DNA from: an uncultured bacterium | GTDB lineage: Bacteria; Patescibacteriota; Gracilibacteria; Absconditabacterales; Absconditicoccaceae | Assembly (NCBI GenBank): GCA_947169045.1 | Contig: CAMVOC010000001.1 | Span: 124,001 to 188,000, forward strand | Reading direction: 5' to 3' | DNA length: 64,000 bases | Shown here: piece by piece, positions 40,083 to 53,015 of the stretch | Numbering within the stretch: position 1 is the first letter of the stretch | Layout: each line of letters opens with the position of its first letter | Translations under genes and position numbers: made by a program | The notes under the pieces: generated by a model | What the model was told of the DNA's origin: nothing | Database searches by the model: none | Seen by the model: only the letters and a program-made list of their open reading frames with translations

Positions 40083-41024
40083 CTAAATTCATTCTTTATA
40101 CAACCTTTCTGCAAAATCTGCAATTCTATCCTTATCCACTAGGCTATCTACCCATTCTTTTGGAATACTATCATAACCATAATAAGCTCAAGCCAAATAT
40201 CAATAAATACATCAAGTAGTATCCGCATCTCCTCAAAGATTTACTACTTTTTCAAGTCAATCTTTAAATGATTCTGAATGATAAAATCCCCATAAAGCAG
40301 TTTCTAACGATTCAACCACATATCAGCTAGGATTAATCTGATATCTATCTTTCTTCGTATAGCTTCATTCTATAATAGGTTGTAAGGCTTCGGCCAATTC
40401 ATGAGTTTTTCGATAACTCTTTACAGGAGAATAATAAGGGGATAACAGTTCCTTTTTAGAAACTCAATTCATAGCTCAGATTATTAATCAAGTATAGTAC
40501 ATACAAGAACCTATACAAAGGTCCGTATGATGAGTAGCTTTACTACTTTCTCAAGCATAATATAAAGCTTTTTCTGGATTTGAATAATAATAGAGAGGAA
40601 CAGGTCATATTCTCATTAAAGATCCATTTCAATCCATATATTCTCCAGAAAGATCGGTTTCTCGAGGTTTGTCTGTAAATGCGTCATTCTTGTACATTTC
40701 ATAAAAATGCATCATTTTAGAGACCTGAATCCCCTCTCCTTCAGGAAAATCTCTTAATCACATATATCAAGTTTTATGCCATTTAAAATAATTCTCTAAT
40801 TGATCTTCAATATCAAAACCTTTACATCTAAGTAATGAATCTGCTAGTAATAAAGCCATAGCCGTATCATCTGTTCGCTCTCAAGCTTTAATTCATTCTC
40901 AATTATAATATCTATCTATCCAATCAAATTGATCAATTTCCCAAAATTCAACAGGAGCTCAAAGAGCATCTCCTACCGCCCCTCCAAGCATAACTCATAA
41001 AAATTTATTCAAATCTTTAGACAT
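40083..41024 (-). CDS. ADP-ribosylglycohydrolase family protein
   Basis: [74 protein letters not shown]; most Gly codons are TGA. Confidence 0.88.
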
Positions 41025-41166
41025 TATGTAAAATTACAGACAAATACTAAATATCTTAAAATTAAAGCTAAGAAAAAAATGCAGTATTGCAATATGTAAT
41101 CTATAAAAAAGCGCTAACCTCTCATTATCAGAAAAAAGGTAGAAAGCTCTCCCTTCTAAACCAATA

Positions 41167-41733
41167 TTACGACATTTTAGTCGGATTTCACAAATATTGA
41201 ATAAGATCTTTTTTTATAAGTTCTCGATTATCATAAGCACCATTATCAAACCTCAATAACGGAAGGTTAGACTCTTTAAATACTGTATTTTTAAATACAT
41301 CAGACTGATGTTGTTCATATTGTTGATGAGAATATCAATCCAACTCAATAGCTAAAACAGGTCTAAAAGCCTGATTTCTATCAACTATAAGAAAATCCAC
41401 ATGTCTCATCCATAATCTTTTGAATCAAGACTTTCAATCAACAGGCTCAAATACATCTGCCAATCTAACCTTTGGATAAATTTCATATTGATATCAATAA
41501 TTATAATAAAGAACTTTCTTTAAAGTTACGTAAAAGCGATTCTCTACATAAGAGAAAAAATACGGTCTAATACGATATTTATAATTTGCAGAGCCTGTAC
41601 CAACAAAACGTCGTTTTAAAGCTAATCTTACGATAAAGATAGCTAAAATGAATAACACCCATTCCCAATTTTGAATAATTGGCTCTAATATAAGCCACAT
41701 AATTGTAATACAGGCTACAAAAGAATCGAGCAT
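41167..41733 (-). CDS. DUF2726-type (PD-(D/E)XK-like) protein with N-terminal TM segment
   Basis: FYVTLKKVLYYNYGYQYEIYPKVRLADVFEP...MRHVDFLIVDRNQAFRPVLAIELDGYSHQQYEQHQSDVFKNTVFKESNLPLLRF. Confidence 0.75.
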
Positions 41734-42007
41734 GATACACCAAAAGTAAATAAACAACACCACCAATTATACATAAAATGATCATTTTTATCAAAAAAAT
41801 AATCAATTTTTTGCATAGATAAAGTAAATACAATATAATAAAGATATTTAGTTTATACTATCTCTCAGGATAGAAGTCCCTGCCATTACTCGATATTTCA
41901 TAAATTTCTCCATCTTGTGAGGTGGACTAATACTTTATCTTTATTATTTTAATAAACAAAAAAAATTAATACAATCTAAGATAAACAAAGAAAGCACAAA
42001 CAATCCT

Positions 42008-42379
42008 ATGCCTCAATGGAGAAGATTTGAAAGACGAACAGGTATGCAATTCCATCAAAATTGACGAAAAGTTAGGTTATGAGAGACATGAAAAAAAGAT
42101 GATTGAAAAGATATAGTAATTGAAAAAAATAAAAAAAGATTCCTTATACAATGTAAACGCCGATTTGGAAGAAAACGAGTAACAACTAAAGAAATAAGAG
42201 AGTTTCAATGATCTATAGATTTTTACAATAAAAAATACAATGAAAATGCTCAAGGAATATTTATTACCACCTGATGGGCGTCTCCAAACGCCAAGAACGC
42301 AGCAAAACAACTAGGAATACAGTTACGAAGTGCAAAAGATGATAACTTACTAACAAAAATAAGAACATTTACAGGATAA
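42008..42379 (+). CDS. Mrr-type restriction endonuclease-like protein
   Basis: RFERRTGMQFHQNGRKVRLGETGKKDDGKDIVIEKNKKRFLIQCKRRFGRKRVTTKEIREF...GIFITTGWASPNAKNAA. Confidence 0.75.
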
Positions 42380-42404
42380 CATTTACTCATAATAAATTAA
42401 AGAA

Positions 42405-42758
42405 ATGACCCAAAAACAATATTACAAAAAAATACCATATGGAAGCAGACTATTAGTTCATTGTCCTAAATGTGAATTTGAATGAGAACCCGCATATAGA
42501 TTATGAGGGCATACTCGACTAAATATCGTCTTGTTCGTTTTATGAATTATCCCATGAATTTTCTATCTCATTCGAAGATGTACAAATTGCATATGCCTTT
42601 GCAAACAATGTTATAACGAAGAACTTTGTGAAATTAATTGAGACACAGAACTAATTAAAAAACTGCAAAAAATAGTACGCAAACAAAATATATGTTATCG
42701 ATTTATAATTTTTGTATTTGTACTAACTATTATTGATATAATAATGAGATTTTTTTAG
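42405..42758 (+). CDS. small zinc-ribbon membrane protein
   Basis: VHCPKCEFEGEPAYRLGGHTRLNIVLFVLGIIPGIFYLIRRCTNCICLCKQC; C-terminal TM; TAG stop. Confidence 0.55.
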
Positions 42759-42874
42759 TATTACCCCAAATTAACCTACCATTGAAAAAATAGGGATTTT
42801 TTTTATTATTGCTTACAATAAAAAAAGCATCTAACAAAAAATCAATTCAGCTTTATATTTTCTCCTCACCACCC

Positions 42875-44107
42875 ATGTCCATCTACTCCTTCTCTCAAAT
42901 CTGAGTGTATCAGCAATGCCCTAAAAAATATCAATTTCAATACATCGACAAATTAGAAAAAGAGTTCAAATCCTCCCCTGACCTCATCTTAGGAACCTCA
43001 GTACATAGCTGCTTAGAATGGCTATACCAGCAGGTAAACGTTTTCAGAATCCCCACGAAAGAAGAAGTGCTAAATAAATTTCATGAAATATGGGAAAAAG
43101 AAATAAAAGAAGTCTGAACCGATTTATTGTACAAATGAGAACAAACCGCAGAAGATTACATCAGAAGAGGAGAACATTATATCAACGATTATTACGAGAA
43201 ATACTCCCCTTTCAATCAATCAAAAGTGATAGGCACGGAAATGATGCTTACTTTTGATTTAAATACTGACGGAGACGAGAAAAACAAAAAATCCTTCAGA
43301 GGAATTATCGACAGATTAGACAAGCAGGATGATGAGACATTCGTGATTAACGATTATAAAACCAATAAGCAACTACCGACCGCAGACGATACAGAATATA
43401 GAGAACAATTGACTCTCTACGGACTATGAATTAGACAGAAATATGGGAAATACCTCAAAACTATAAAAGCAAAACTACACTTTCTTCATTTTGACGAATT
43501 CGATGAGCGAGAAATTACCGATGAAGTGCTGAATCCTATAGTAGAAAAATATACTAAACTCATCGAAGAGATAGAAAAAGCTAAAGTTCAATACGCAGAA
43601 AGTTTTAATAACGACAAAAATGCCTTCCCCACGAAAGCTAATAATTTCTGCAAATTTTGCGAATATCAGAATCTTTGTCCCCTATTTTTGCATATGAATT
43701 ATTGAGATGAAACCGTTTCATGATGAGAGCTATGAGAATCATCAGTTAAAAAATTAGTAGACAGATATGCTGAAGTCTCTAAACAAGCCACAGAATTAGA
43801 TAAAGAAAAATCAGCTATCAAAGAGGTATTAGTGGAATATGCAAAGGAAAAGCATGTTGAGCAATTATTTGGGAATACCTCAGATCTAGGAATATCTTCA
43901 GGGATGAACTACTCTGCCAAAGATAAAGAAAAATTTATTCAATACCTAAAAAACCACGGACTATACGATAAAGCTGCCGATATCCCTTTTCACAAGATTA
44001 ATAGTTTAATAAAAAGCTGAGATCTCCCAGAAGAAAGCATTAATGAATATCTAGAATGAAAAAAATCGCGAAAATTAACTCCAAAGAAAAAGAAAGACGC
44101 AATATAA
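42875..44107 (+). CDS. PD-(D/E)XK nuclease superfamily protein (RecB/Cas4-like)
   Basis: MSIYSFSQIGVYQQCPKKYQFQYIDKLEKE, GTSVHSCLEWLYQQ, FRGIIDRLDKQDDETFVINDYKTNKQLPT, cysteine cluster NFCKFCEYQNLCP. Confidence 0.85.
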
Positions 44108-44208
44108 TAGCTAATCAAACCAATTTATATATTGCTTTCCTCCTCAAAATCCCTACACTTTACTCCACTCAAACAATTTTAACCAGTAACGCACAACCAA
44201 TACTTCAC

Positions 44209-45009
44209 ATGTCTCTCAGAATCTCCGCACTTGCCAGTTGATCAACAGGAAATGTCACATACATCGAAACTGAAACAACAAAAATCCTCCTTGATGCCTG
44301 ACTTTCAGGAAAAAAAATAGAACAAAGCCTGAATAATCTCAATAGAAAAATCGAAGAAATCAGTAATATTTTCATCACCCACGAGCATATTGATCACATC
44401 AGATCTGCAGGAATCCTCAATCGCAGATTTGGGACTAAAATCATCGGAAACGAAAAAACTCTTTCTTCAAGCGGCTTTTTTACTGCAACCAAGCGAGACA
44501 ATCCATACGGCAAAGAATTTCTCGAACCAGGAAAAGCGATGAGGGTTGGGGATATTGAAGTCAAAGCATTCAAAACATCCCATGATACCGCCTGCTCCCA
44601 ATTTTACACCTTCAAACACCAAGAAAAGAAAATTGCTTGCCTCACGGACACAGGGAATATTACTCCAGAGATAATCGAAGAAATCAAAGACTCAAACATT
44701 CTTCTCATCGAGAGTAATCACGATGTCGACATGCTCAAACATGGATCTAGACCAGAATCAAATAAACAGCGTATTCTCAGCGATCATGGGCATCTTTCCA
44801 ATGTACAATGTGCAGAATACCTCTCACAAATCATTACACCTCGCACACACACCATCATCTTAGGACATTTAAGTCACGATCACAATACGAAAGAGCTAGC
44901 CTATGAAACAATCTCTTCTCATTTGGAAAAATATCATCAAAATCTACGAAAAAATCTACATCTTTTCGTTGCAGATGCAGATGAAAATAGCGCACTTTTG
45001 GAAGCCTAA
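44209..45009 (+). CDS. MBL-fold metallohydrolase (YycJ-like)
   Basis: SALASGSTGNVTYIETETTKILLDAGLSGKKIE, NIFITHEHIDHIRSAG, ILLIESNHDVDML, ILGHLSHDHNTKELA. Confidence 0.9.
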
Positions 45010-45043
45010 AAACTACAATTTCACCCAGTAATATCATACCATC

Positions 45044-45847
45044 ATGCTCCTCCTCTGAACTCCCCTAGCTCAAGAAATTAAAAAAAAGCTGATTCTTCAG
45101 AAACCAGAAGTTTTTCCAAATCCAAATGCATACCTAGCAATTCTCCTTTTTTGAAACAATTCTGCAAGTGAAGTATACGTCAAACTCAAGCAAAAGTACG
45201 CAAACGACCTAGGAATTGAAAGCAAAATATTTAGAGACTACTCTCCTGAACTCATCCCGTCACTCAATACTGACCCCAACTGCATCTGAGTCATGATCCA
45301 ATTGCCACTACCTGACCCCCTAAAATCGCGCAAAGATGAGCTTTGTCAGAGTATTATCCCATCAAAAGATGTAGACGGACTTTGACACTCTCCCCTCGTA
45401 CTACCAGCAACCGTTAGAGGAATTTTTGAACTACGAAACTTTTACCAGTTAGGAAGCTTAAAAACGAGAAAAATTGTCGTCATTGGACAATCAAAACTTA
45501 TCGGAGAACCGCTTGCCATAGAATGCAAAAAGCAGGGAGCAGAAGTGCAAACATTCGACATCTCAAACTCCCCTGCCCAAATCGCCAATGCATGCAAAAA
45601 TGCCGAGATCATCTTTTCTTGCACAGGAGACCTACATTTTCTTACCAAAGAATTCATAAAAACAGATAAAAGTCAGATTATTATCGACGCTGGATTTTGA
45701 CATATCAACGGGAAAGCAACAGGAGACGTAGCTTTCGAAGAAGTTGAACCATACGTAAAAGCAATTACTCCCGTCCCTGGCGGAGTCTGACCTCTCACCG
45801 TAGCCAGCCTTTTTTTGAATCTTTTTGATGTACAACAGTACCAATAG
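45044..45847 (+). CDS. folD: methylenetetrahydrofolate dehydrogenase/cyclohydrolase
   Basis: GVMIQLPLPDPLKSR, PSKDVDGLGHSP, KIVVIGQSKLIGEPLA, TPVPGGVGPLTVASL (Gly by TGA). Confidence 0.93.
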
Positions 45848-45852
45848 ATAAG

Positions 45853-48800
45853 CTATTCTTCCTCATCTTCATCAGCTTCAGCAGAGGCTTTCATTTTAGC
45901 TTTAACCGCAAAGAAGACAACAACTCCTCCCATAACGGCAATTCATCCAAAAATAATCCATAAAATAACTTTAAGTACAACTGGAAGTCAAGAACGTTCC
46001 GTATCCTCCGTAGTTACAGAAACAGCAGGAGTAACCGTTGTATCTCCATTAAGAGCAGAACATGCTTCACTGGTTAAATTATAATAATCAAGAATCTTAC
46101 AAAATTGAATAAGGAAAAAGTTATCCAAATCTGCACGCGAAATACCATTTGCCTCAGCATTCGTAGCAATAAAATTAAGAATTTCTGTCAGCCTTTCCCT
46201 TTTTTGAAGATCATCCAAAGAAGTAGCATCAGCTTCAAACTCACTAAATAACCTCGCAACTTCAGATCTAAGAGCAGCAGGAACTCCAGCCAAAATTTCA
46301 TTTTTAGCCTGATCATACTCAGTTCCTCCCATAACCGCAATAGTCTCCGAAGTAGACAAACGAGCAATAATAGAATCCAAAAGATCTTTCTGATTTTGAT
46401 CGAGCGTTACCATACTTTCTTTCAAATGCGTTTGAATCATTACCAAATTCGCAGAAGTCTGATTCTTATCCAAAAGATTTCTTCTTAACGTATCAAGCAA
46501 TACTCTTAAATCAGCATTACCATTACTAGAATCTTCAATTCCATTATACAAGGTAGAAATATCTTTATAAAGAGCTTGTGTCTCTTCATCCATAAGATTA
46601 TCTTCATACGCCTCAAAAGTTACAGAAAAGTTCTTATAAACGACTTTCCCTGCATGTTCAAAATACATTCTTCCAATAATATTATCAAACTGAGGAGTGT
46701 ATTCCTGCAAAGTAAGGGCATTACAAAGGATATCAACATCATTATCAGTCTTTCCATCATGATTACTATCTACAGAAATATCAGTATCAATAAAGCAAGT
46801 TCCCGTACCCTCATAATGAAGATAAAACAGCACACTATTATCCATCGTACTAGCCACATAAATTTCAGGATCAGCGTTGTTAAAAGAGGTCTCAGGAATA
46901 GTAATTAAATTAAGCCCTGAAGTAATTCTTCCATTAGAAACATTATTAGAAAGCTGAATAGTAAGTTCTTTTGCCACAGTAACTCCAAGATTCGACTTAA
47001 TATTCAAAGTAACTTTATGGGATCCTAACGTAGGATATTGCTGCAAAAAGGCACGATTCTGCAAAATAAGATTTCCAATCGTAGAGCCAAGAGTTGCAGA
47101 AACAGGAGCCACATGAGTCTTTAGATATTGTCTATCGCCTGCAGCACAAAGCTCTGCATCAAAACAAACTTGTCTATAAATCAAGTTTCCAATACTCAAA
47201 TCTCTAAAAATAGCAATATTTTTAATAGAATTAAAAGCCAGAATCGGTTTTACGCCCGTTTTTACAACCAGCGTATTTCCTCTCGTTTCAGAGATTCACT
47301 TATATCCTCTATAAATGACTGCAGCTTTTGGAGTATATCATTTTTCATTAGGCTCGGTATAAACATGCGTTACACGATCTTTGGTGGTAACCAAATCCCA
47401 TTCTCCATCTCCATCAAAATCGTATTGAATTGTCCTATTAGCGTAAAAATCATCACTATCTGAGGTAACTCTAGCAATAACATCAAAATTCACTTCTTCT
47501 CCCACTTCTACCGTCTGTTTATCAAATTTCAGCGTAACAATTGGAATATTTGGGTTACCATCAGTTTGAGGAAAGAGAATAGTTGGTCAATTACCAATGA
47601 TAGATTCAGACTTCTGATAAGCATTATCATCATCATAAATTGCCACTCCAAACATATATTCCCCCGCAATTCTTGGAAGAGTAAAGAAGACATATGGGAC
47701 ATTACTTGGAGTAATTCTCGTCTCAATAATCTGATTAGGATTATCTTTTGGATAATAATACCACTTAAAATACGAAATATTTCCATCTGGATCCGTTGCT
47801 CCAACTGCAGAAACCTTAACCATCAACGTACTACTTGAATCCGAAGACACATCAAGAATATTCTGCGTTGAAGTTGAATTTACCTGAAATCCAATTCAGC
47901 TTTCATTTCCATATTGAGGGAATGATAGCACAAGATTCTTCAAGGTAGGGAGTGCATTAGTCACTTTAAACCAAATCCTTAAAGTATCAAATTTCCCTAA
48001 ACTTTTATCCTCAACAGTAAGATCAATAAACTGGCAACCTATCTCATTAAACTTATGAGTAAAAGTATTTTGTTGATACAGTTCCCCCTGCTTAGGACGG
48101 AAATAAAAAGCAAGATTCGTATGCGTTCCCTGAGCATTAACCGACAACGAAGGATCAATAGTAATAGACTGATATCTATCTATGGTATAAGCAGAAGTAA
48201 CAATTGTCTCATTACCTGACTGATAAGAACAATTGGTAGAATAAGAAGGAAGATAAAATCCTTTTGAATTTTTTACTCTAAAAGCCGTAATTGGAGTATC
48301 AATCTGTCCAATAAACATTTTTTCTGAAATAGTATTGATATTTCCATCTTCATCAACTACTTGCACACTAACGTTATAAATTCCAACACTTTTATAAACA
48401 TGTTGAGTAGCACCTTCCTGCGTATAAACACTGCTACCATCTCAGAAATTCCAAGTATACCCCACGATAGGGACATTCGTACGTACTGCAAAAGAAACCG
48501 TTCTTCCTCGAGTGACTGCCCCAGGAGTAATCGTAAGTTCCGGTCTCAAGATGGATTTTACCACAATTTGCTTTTCTATTGTTGAGGTCTCACCATACAT
48601 ATCAGTAACGGTAAGCTTCACAACATGAGTTCATATCTCATCAAATTGCACAACAACTTGCTGATTATTATTTTCTGTAGACACAATTTTAGCGGCCCTT
48701 GGATTAGAAAATTCTCGCTTATATTCGAGCGCATCAAAACCATTCGTCACATCCACATCAGTCGTTCCTCCTGCATCTAAATAAAACTCTGAAGATTCAG

Positions 48801-50139
48801 TTCGTTTATTAGTTGAAGTGATAGTAAACTGAGGAGTTGGAGCACTAGAACTAACATATACTTCAGCAACATCGACATTTGATTGTCCCAATTCATCTTC
48901 CACAGTCAATCTGACCAAATACGTTCCTGGCTTAATAAATTGCCTCTTCAACGTTCTTCCTTGCACAGTATCGATTTTATCTCCATCAGAATTAAATACT
49001 TCCCAAACATACAGTTTAAGACGAGAAACTAATGAATAAGAAGCATTAGAATCAAACGTAAAAAGCGTTGATGTCGTACCAACAGCCGGTGTTTGTTTAA
49101 TAATAGCCACAGGATCAGAAACAATAATGCTGAATACCTCAGAAACGGTATTATTTTCATTATCAGTGGTAGAAAGAGTTACTTTATATTCCCCATTTCC
49201 ATTGAAAGGGACATTAATGTATCCAGGATTACCATCTCCAGCTTTAGAAAACTTAAATCCATCCGTACTAGAGATATTCCACTGATGGCTTTGAATTTTT
49301 CTTCCTCCCATCGGCATCGTAGCGGAACCATCCAAGGTTACACCTTTTTTCGCTTCTTGAGTTCAGATTTTTATAGCTTTATTACTGTCCAATTTCCTCT
49401 GATTAGCATATACAACGATATTCGCAGCTTTAGGAGACACATTCACACTCAAAGTCATCTCTCCATCAAGGATTCCTTGAGAGACATTAGAGCTTCTCAC
49501 CGTAAGATGAATCTGATAATTTCCTGCTTCCTGAAAAGTATAGTTGATAACATTTCCTATTCCCATAACTCTATCCACTCCCTTAGTATCTCTATAATAC
49601 CAAAAGAAATTTTTACTTGGAATCGTTTCCATCGAAGGATCAGTGCTACTTCTCGCATCAAAAGTAACCGTTAAAGGTGCAGGACCAGTAGTAGGATTAC
49701 GCGTAGCAGCCACTTTAACAGTATATTTACTACTAATCTGTGAAAGAATAGTACTGAGAGGTTTATAACAATTATTAATAAAAGTCTGAAATTTCAACGT
49801 ACTTCTATTAGAACTGAGATCACTAGAAAGATTAAGACACTGCTGATATACTACTTTAAAATTATATTCTTGAGGAAACGCAGGGAATAATCTTTTAAAA
49901 CTAGCATTAATTTGTGCAAAAGTTGCGGAATCTATCCTTCACAAATCCCCCATCTTCTGAGCAGCCTCAATGACTACGAAAGCTTCTTGTACCTTAGCAA
50001 AATCATCTTGAATCGCATAATTCGGATAATATTCTGCAGGAACACTTTGAGCCACAGAAACATTAGTTCATAAGCCTATAATTGAAAACAAGAGAAAAAA
50101 AGCTGACAAAGTTCTGTGAAAATATGATAACATGTTCAT
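45853..50139 (-). CDS. giant PKD-domain surface protein (about 1428 aa) with N-terminal signal and C-terminal TM anchor
   Basis: ORFs 49797, 49335, 48366, 47850 and 47199 all share one frame separated by TGA; PKD-type PLTVTFDARSSTDPS and GEYKVTLSTTDNENNTVSEVFSI; C-terminal LKVILWIIFGIAVMGGVVVFFAVKAKMKASAEADEDEEE. Confidence 0.75.
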
Positions 50140-50202
50140 AAGGAAATTATGTTTTAATAAATAAAGCCTATTAAAAGTATATCTTTTTTTACTCCAAAAG
50201 TC

Positions 50203-50231
50203 AAAAAAAGCCCTCCAAAATAGAGGACTTT
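50203..50231 (-). terminator. hairpin terminator on minus strand upstream of the PKD gene
   Basis: minus strand AAGtCCTCtattttGGAGGgCTTTTTTT. Confidence 0.6.
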
Positions 50232-50277
50232 TATACAAACAAAATAATTTCCCACTCAAGACAAGAGATTCCTTGAC

Positions 50278-50553
50278 TCAAGGTAAAAGTTCTTTGAACA
50301 AGTTACGACGACCAGGGTACAAAAAAGAAAGAATTTCTCGAAGAGAAGGAGAAGAAAAAAGCAACGTAAAATTATTCTCTTTAAGACGATACAAACCACC
50401 CTTTTCTTCTTGTATAATCCGCAATTGCGGAGAATACTTCTCTAGATACTTATTAGCATCTTCAAGATTAGCAATTTTTTGAAGCTCTAGGTCTACATCT
50501 CCTGCTGGTAACAAAGAACCAGGGAATCTTGGATATAACAAACAGATAGACAT
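50278..50553 (-). CDS. hypothetical protein; no TAA/TAG stop before the terminator
   Basis: 92-codon ORF to TGA at 50275-50277; frame stays open into the PKD protein. Confidence 0.4.
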   Translation of the reverse strand: MSICLLYPRFPGSLLPAGDVDLELQKIANLEDANKYLEKYSPQLRIIQEEKGGLYRLKENNFTLLFSSPSLREILSFLYPGRRNLFKELLP

Positions 50554-50642
50554 ACTACCCCCATGAACAATGACACATATAGCTAAATTATACTCATTTT
50601 TTTGAAAAAGTCAAGAGAAGCTTTCATGAAAGCTATTTAGAT

Positions 50643-52925
50643 CTACGAAAACGTAATATTTGACCTAATAGTTGAACTATTTTCATCAAAATCTCTCCTA
50701 CGTGGTTCTGAATGAGAAGAAGATTCTCTAGTCCTTCTCGGCATTCCAGATGATGTAGCATCAGCATCTTTCATAGTTAAGCTGACTTTTTCTCTTTCGA
50801 AATCAATATCAAGCACTCTGACTTTCAATTGTTGTCCGACACTTACAACTTCGATTGGATTGCTCACATAATAATTTGCCATCTGTGACTTATGAACTAA
50901 TCCATCATTATGAAGTCCAATATCTACAAATGCTCCGAAATCTGTCACATTTCTCACAACACCATCCAACTCCATCCCAATTTTCAAGTCCTTAACATCC
51001 AAAACATCAGATTTAAAGCTAGGAGGGACAATCTCTTCACGAGGATCAAGTCATGGTCTCTGCAATTCTTTCACGACATCTTCCATGGTCTCAAACCCGA
51101 TTCCGTACGTTTCTGACCACTCACGAAGCAAGGTATCATTGTAAGAAATTTTCTCTATGGGGAGCTTCAGATTTTTTTTCTTAATGCCTAAAACTTCCTC
51201 AATAAACAAATACACCTGCTTATGAATTTCGGGATGAATACCCGTCTCATCTAGTGGTTCTTTCCCTTTCTTAATCCTCAAAAATCCAATCGCCTGCTCA
51301 TAGGCTTTAGGACCAAGTCCCTTCACTTTTTTCACTTGCAGTTTGCTTTCAAAAGCACCATGTTCATCTCTGTATTGCACAATAGATTTGGCAATTTTCT
51401 CACTAAGTCCAGCGATATATTGCAATAACGTATAACTCGCCGTATTCACGTCTACTCCTACTGCATTTACCGTATCTTCTACCTTTTCATCTAGCTTTTC
51501 TTGCAACAGTTTCTGATCAACATCATGTTGATACTGCCCTACTCAAATCGCCTTAGGATCAATTTTCGTCAATTCTGCTAAAGGATCTTGCACACGATGG
51601 GCAATACTAATCGCTCCACGCACCGTTACATCCAGATGAGGATATTCCTCTTGTGCCAATTTAGAAGCCGAATATACTGAAGCTCATGCCTCAGAAGTAA
51701 TCAAATATTTCACGTTCAACTTATTATTTTTGATCACCTTCGCAATAAACTGCTCACTTTCACGGCTTGCAGTCCCATTTCCGCAAGAAATCAGGTCTAC
51801 ATGATACTTTTTAATCAATTCTACCAGTGTCGCCTCTGCCATCAAAAAATCATTCTGTGGCGGAGTGGGATAAATAACGGTATTATAGAGGAATTTTCCA
51901 GTCGGATCAACGATAGCCAATTTACAACCAGTCCTAAAAGCTGGATCAAAACCAAGCACCGTCAGTCATTGGATAGGCGGAGTAAGAAGCAGATTTTTCA
52001 TATTTTCTCCAAACACTTTAATAGCAGCCTCATCTGCTCGTCTTTTTTTATCGCTTCTAATCTCTCTCTCTAGACTTGGCAACAGCAATCTCTTGAGCCC
52101 ATCTTCTATTGCAACCTCCAAATATTCCCTAACAGTTCCCGTGTTTTTCGGGATAAAGTACTTCCATGAAAAATCAACAATCCTTCCTCGAGCCATTTGA
52201 AAATTCACAGAAATCTGCTTTTCTTTTTCTGCTCTAAAAATCGCCAAATACGCATAAGAAGGGATTTCTTTCAAAGATTTTTTATATTCTTTATAAATTT
52301 TATACACCCCATTTTCTTCGAACGTTTTCGTAGGTTTCGTCTCCAAAATTGCATTATTTTCTTCATGTTTTTTGATATCTTCCCTCAAATTTGCATGATC
52401 AGAAACCTCCTCAGCCACAATATCTTGAGCACCAGCAATAGCCTCTTGCACGCTTTTGACACTGGTTTTCGCGTCTCCTGTATCCTTCACATACTTCTCC
52501 GCTTCAGCTTCAAAAGCTTCTTTACTCATTTGAGCTTGTTTTAGCACTTGTGCCAATGGTTCAAGCCCTTTCGCTTTAGCAATGGTCGCTCTCGTATTCT
52601 TTTTTTCTTTAAATGGCCTATATAAATCCTCTACTCTTGCCAAAGTCTCAGCTTCCAAAATTTGTTTTCTTAATTCGTCAGTCATCAAGCCTTTTTCTTC
52701 GATCAATCTTATCACATCTTCCTTCCTTGCCTCCAAAGTCTTAGTGTACGTATAGACCTCATGAAAATCCCTCAATTGTTCATCCGTTGCTCCTTGCGTT
52801 AATTCCTTACGATAACGAGCAATAAACGGAATTGTATTCCCCTCATCCAATAAAGTAATAATATTCGCAATAACCTTGAGGTCCATTCACGTTTTATTAG
52901 CGACAAGTTGTTTAAGATCTAGCAT
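50643..52925 (-). CDS. tex: Tex-like transcription accessory protein with C-terminal S1 domain
   Basis: [112 protein letters not shown]. Confidence 0.95.
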
Positions 52926-52950
52926 CTAACCTTTAAAAAAAAGATAAAAA

Positions 52951-52978
52951 AAGACTGAGCACCCAACAGCGCTTAGTC
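52951..52978 (-). terminator. terminator after metG
   Basis: minus strand AGACTaAGCgctgttgggtGCTcAGTCTTTTTTT. Confidence 0.7.
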
Positions 52979-53015
52979 TACAAAAGCCAAGAAAAATTGC
53001 AAGCGATGATTTCTC

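Noticed and set aside
42875-44107. Cas4 as part of a CRISPR-Cas locus
   Set aside because: RecB/Cas4-like nuclease fold only; no other cas genes or array nearby.
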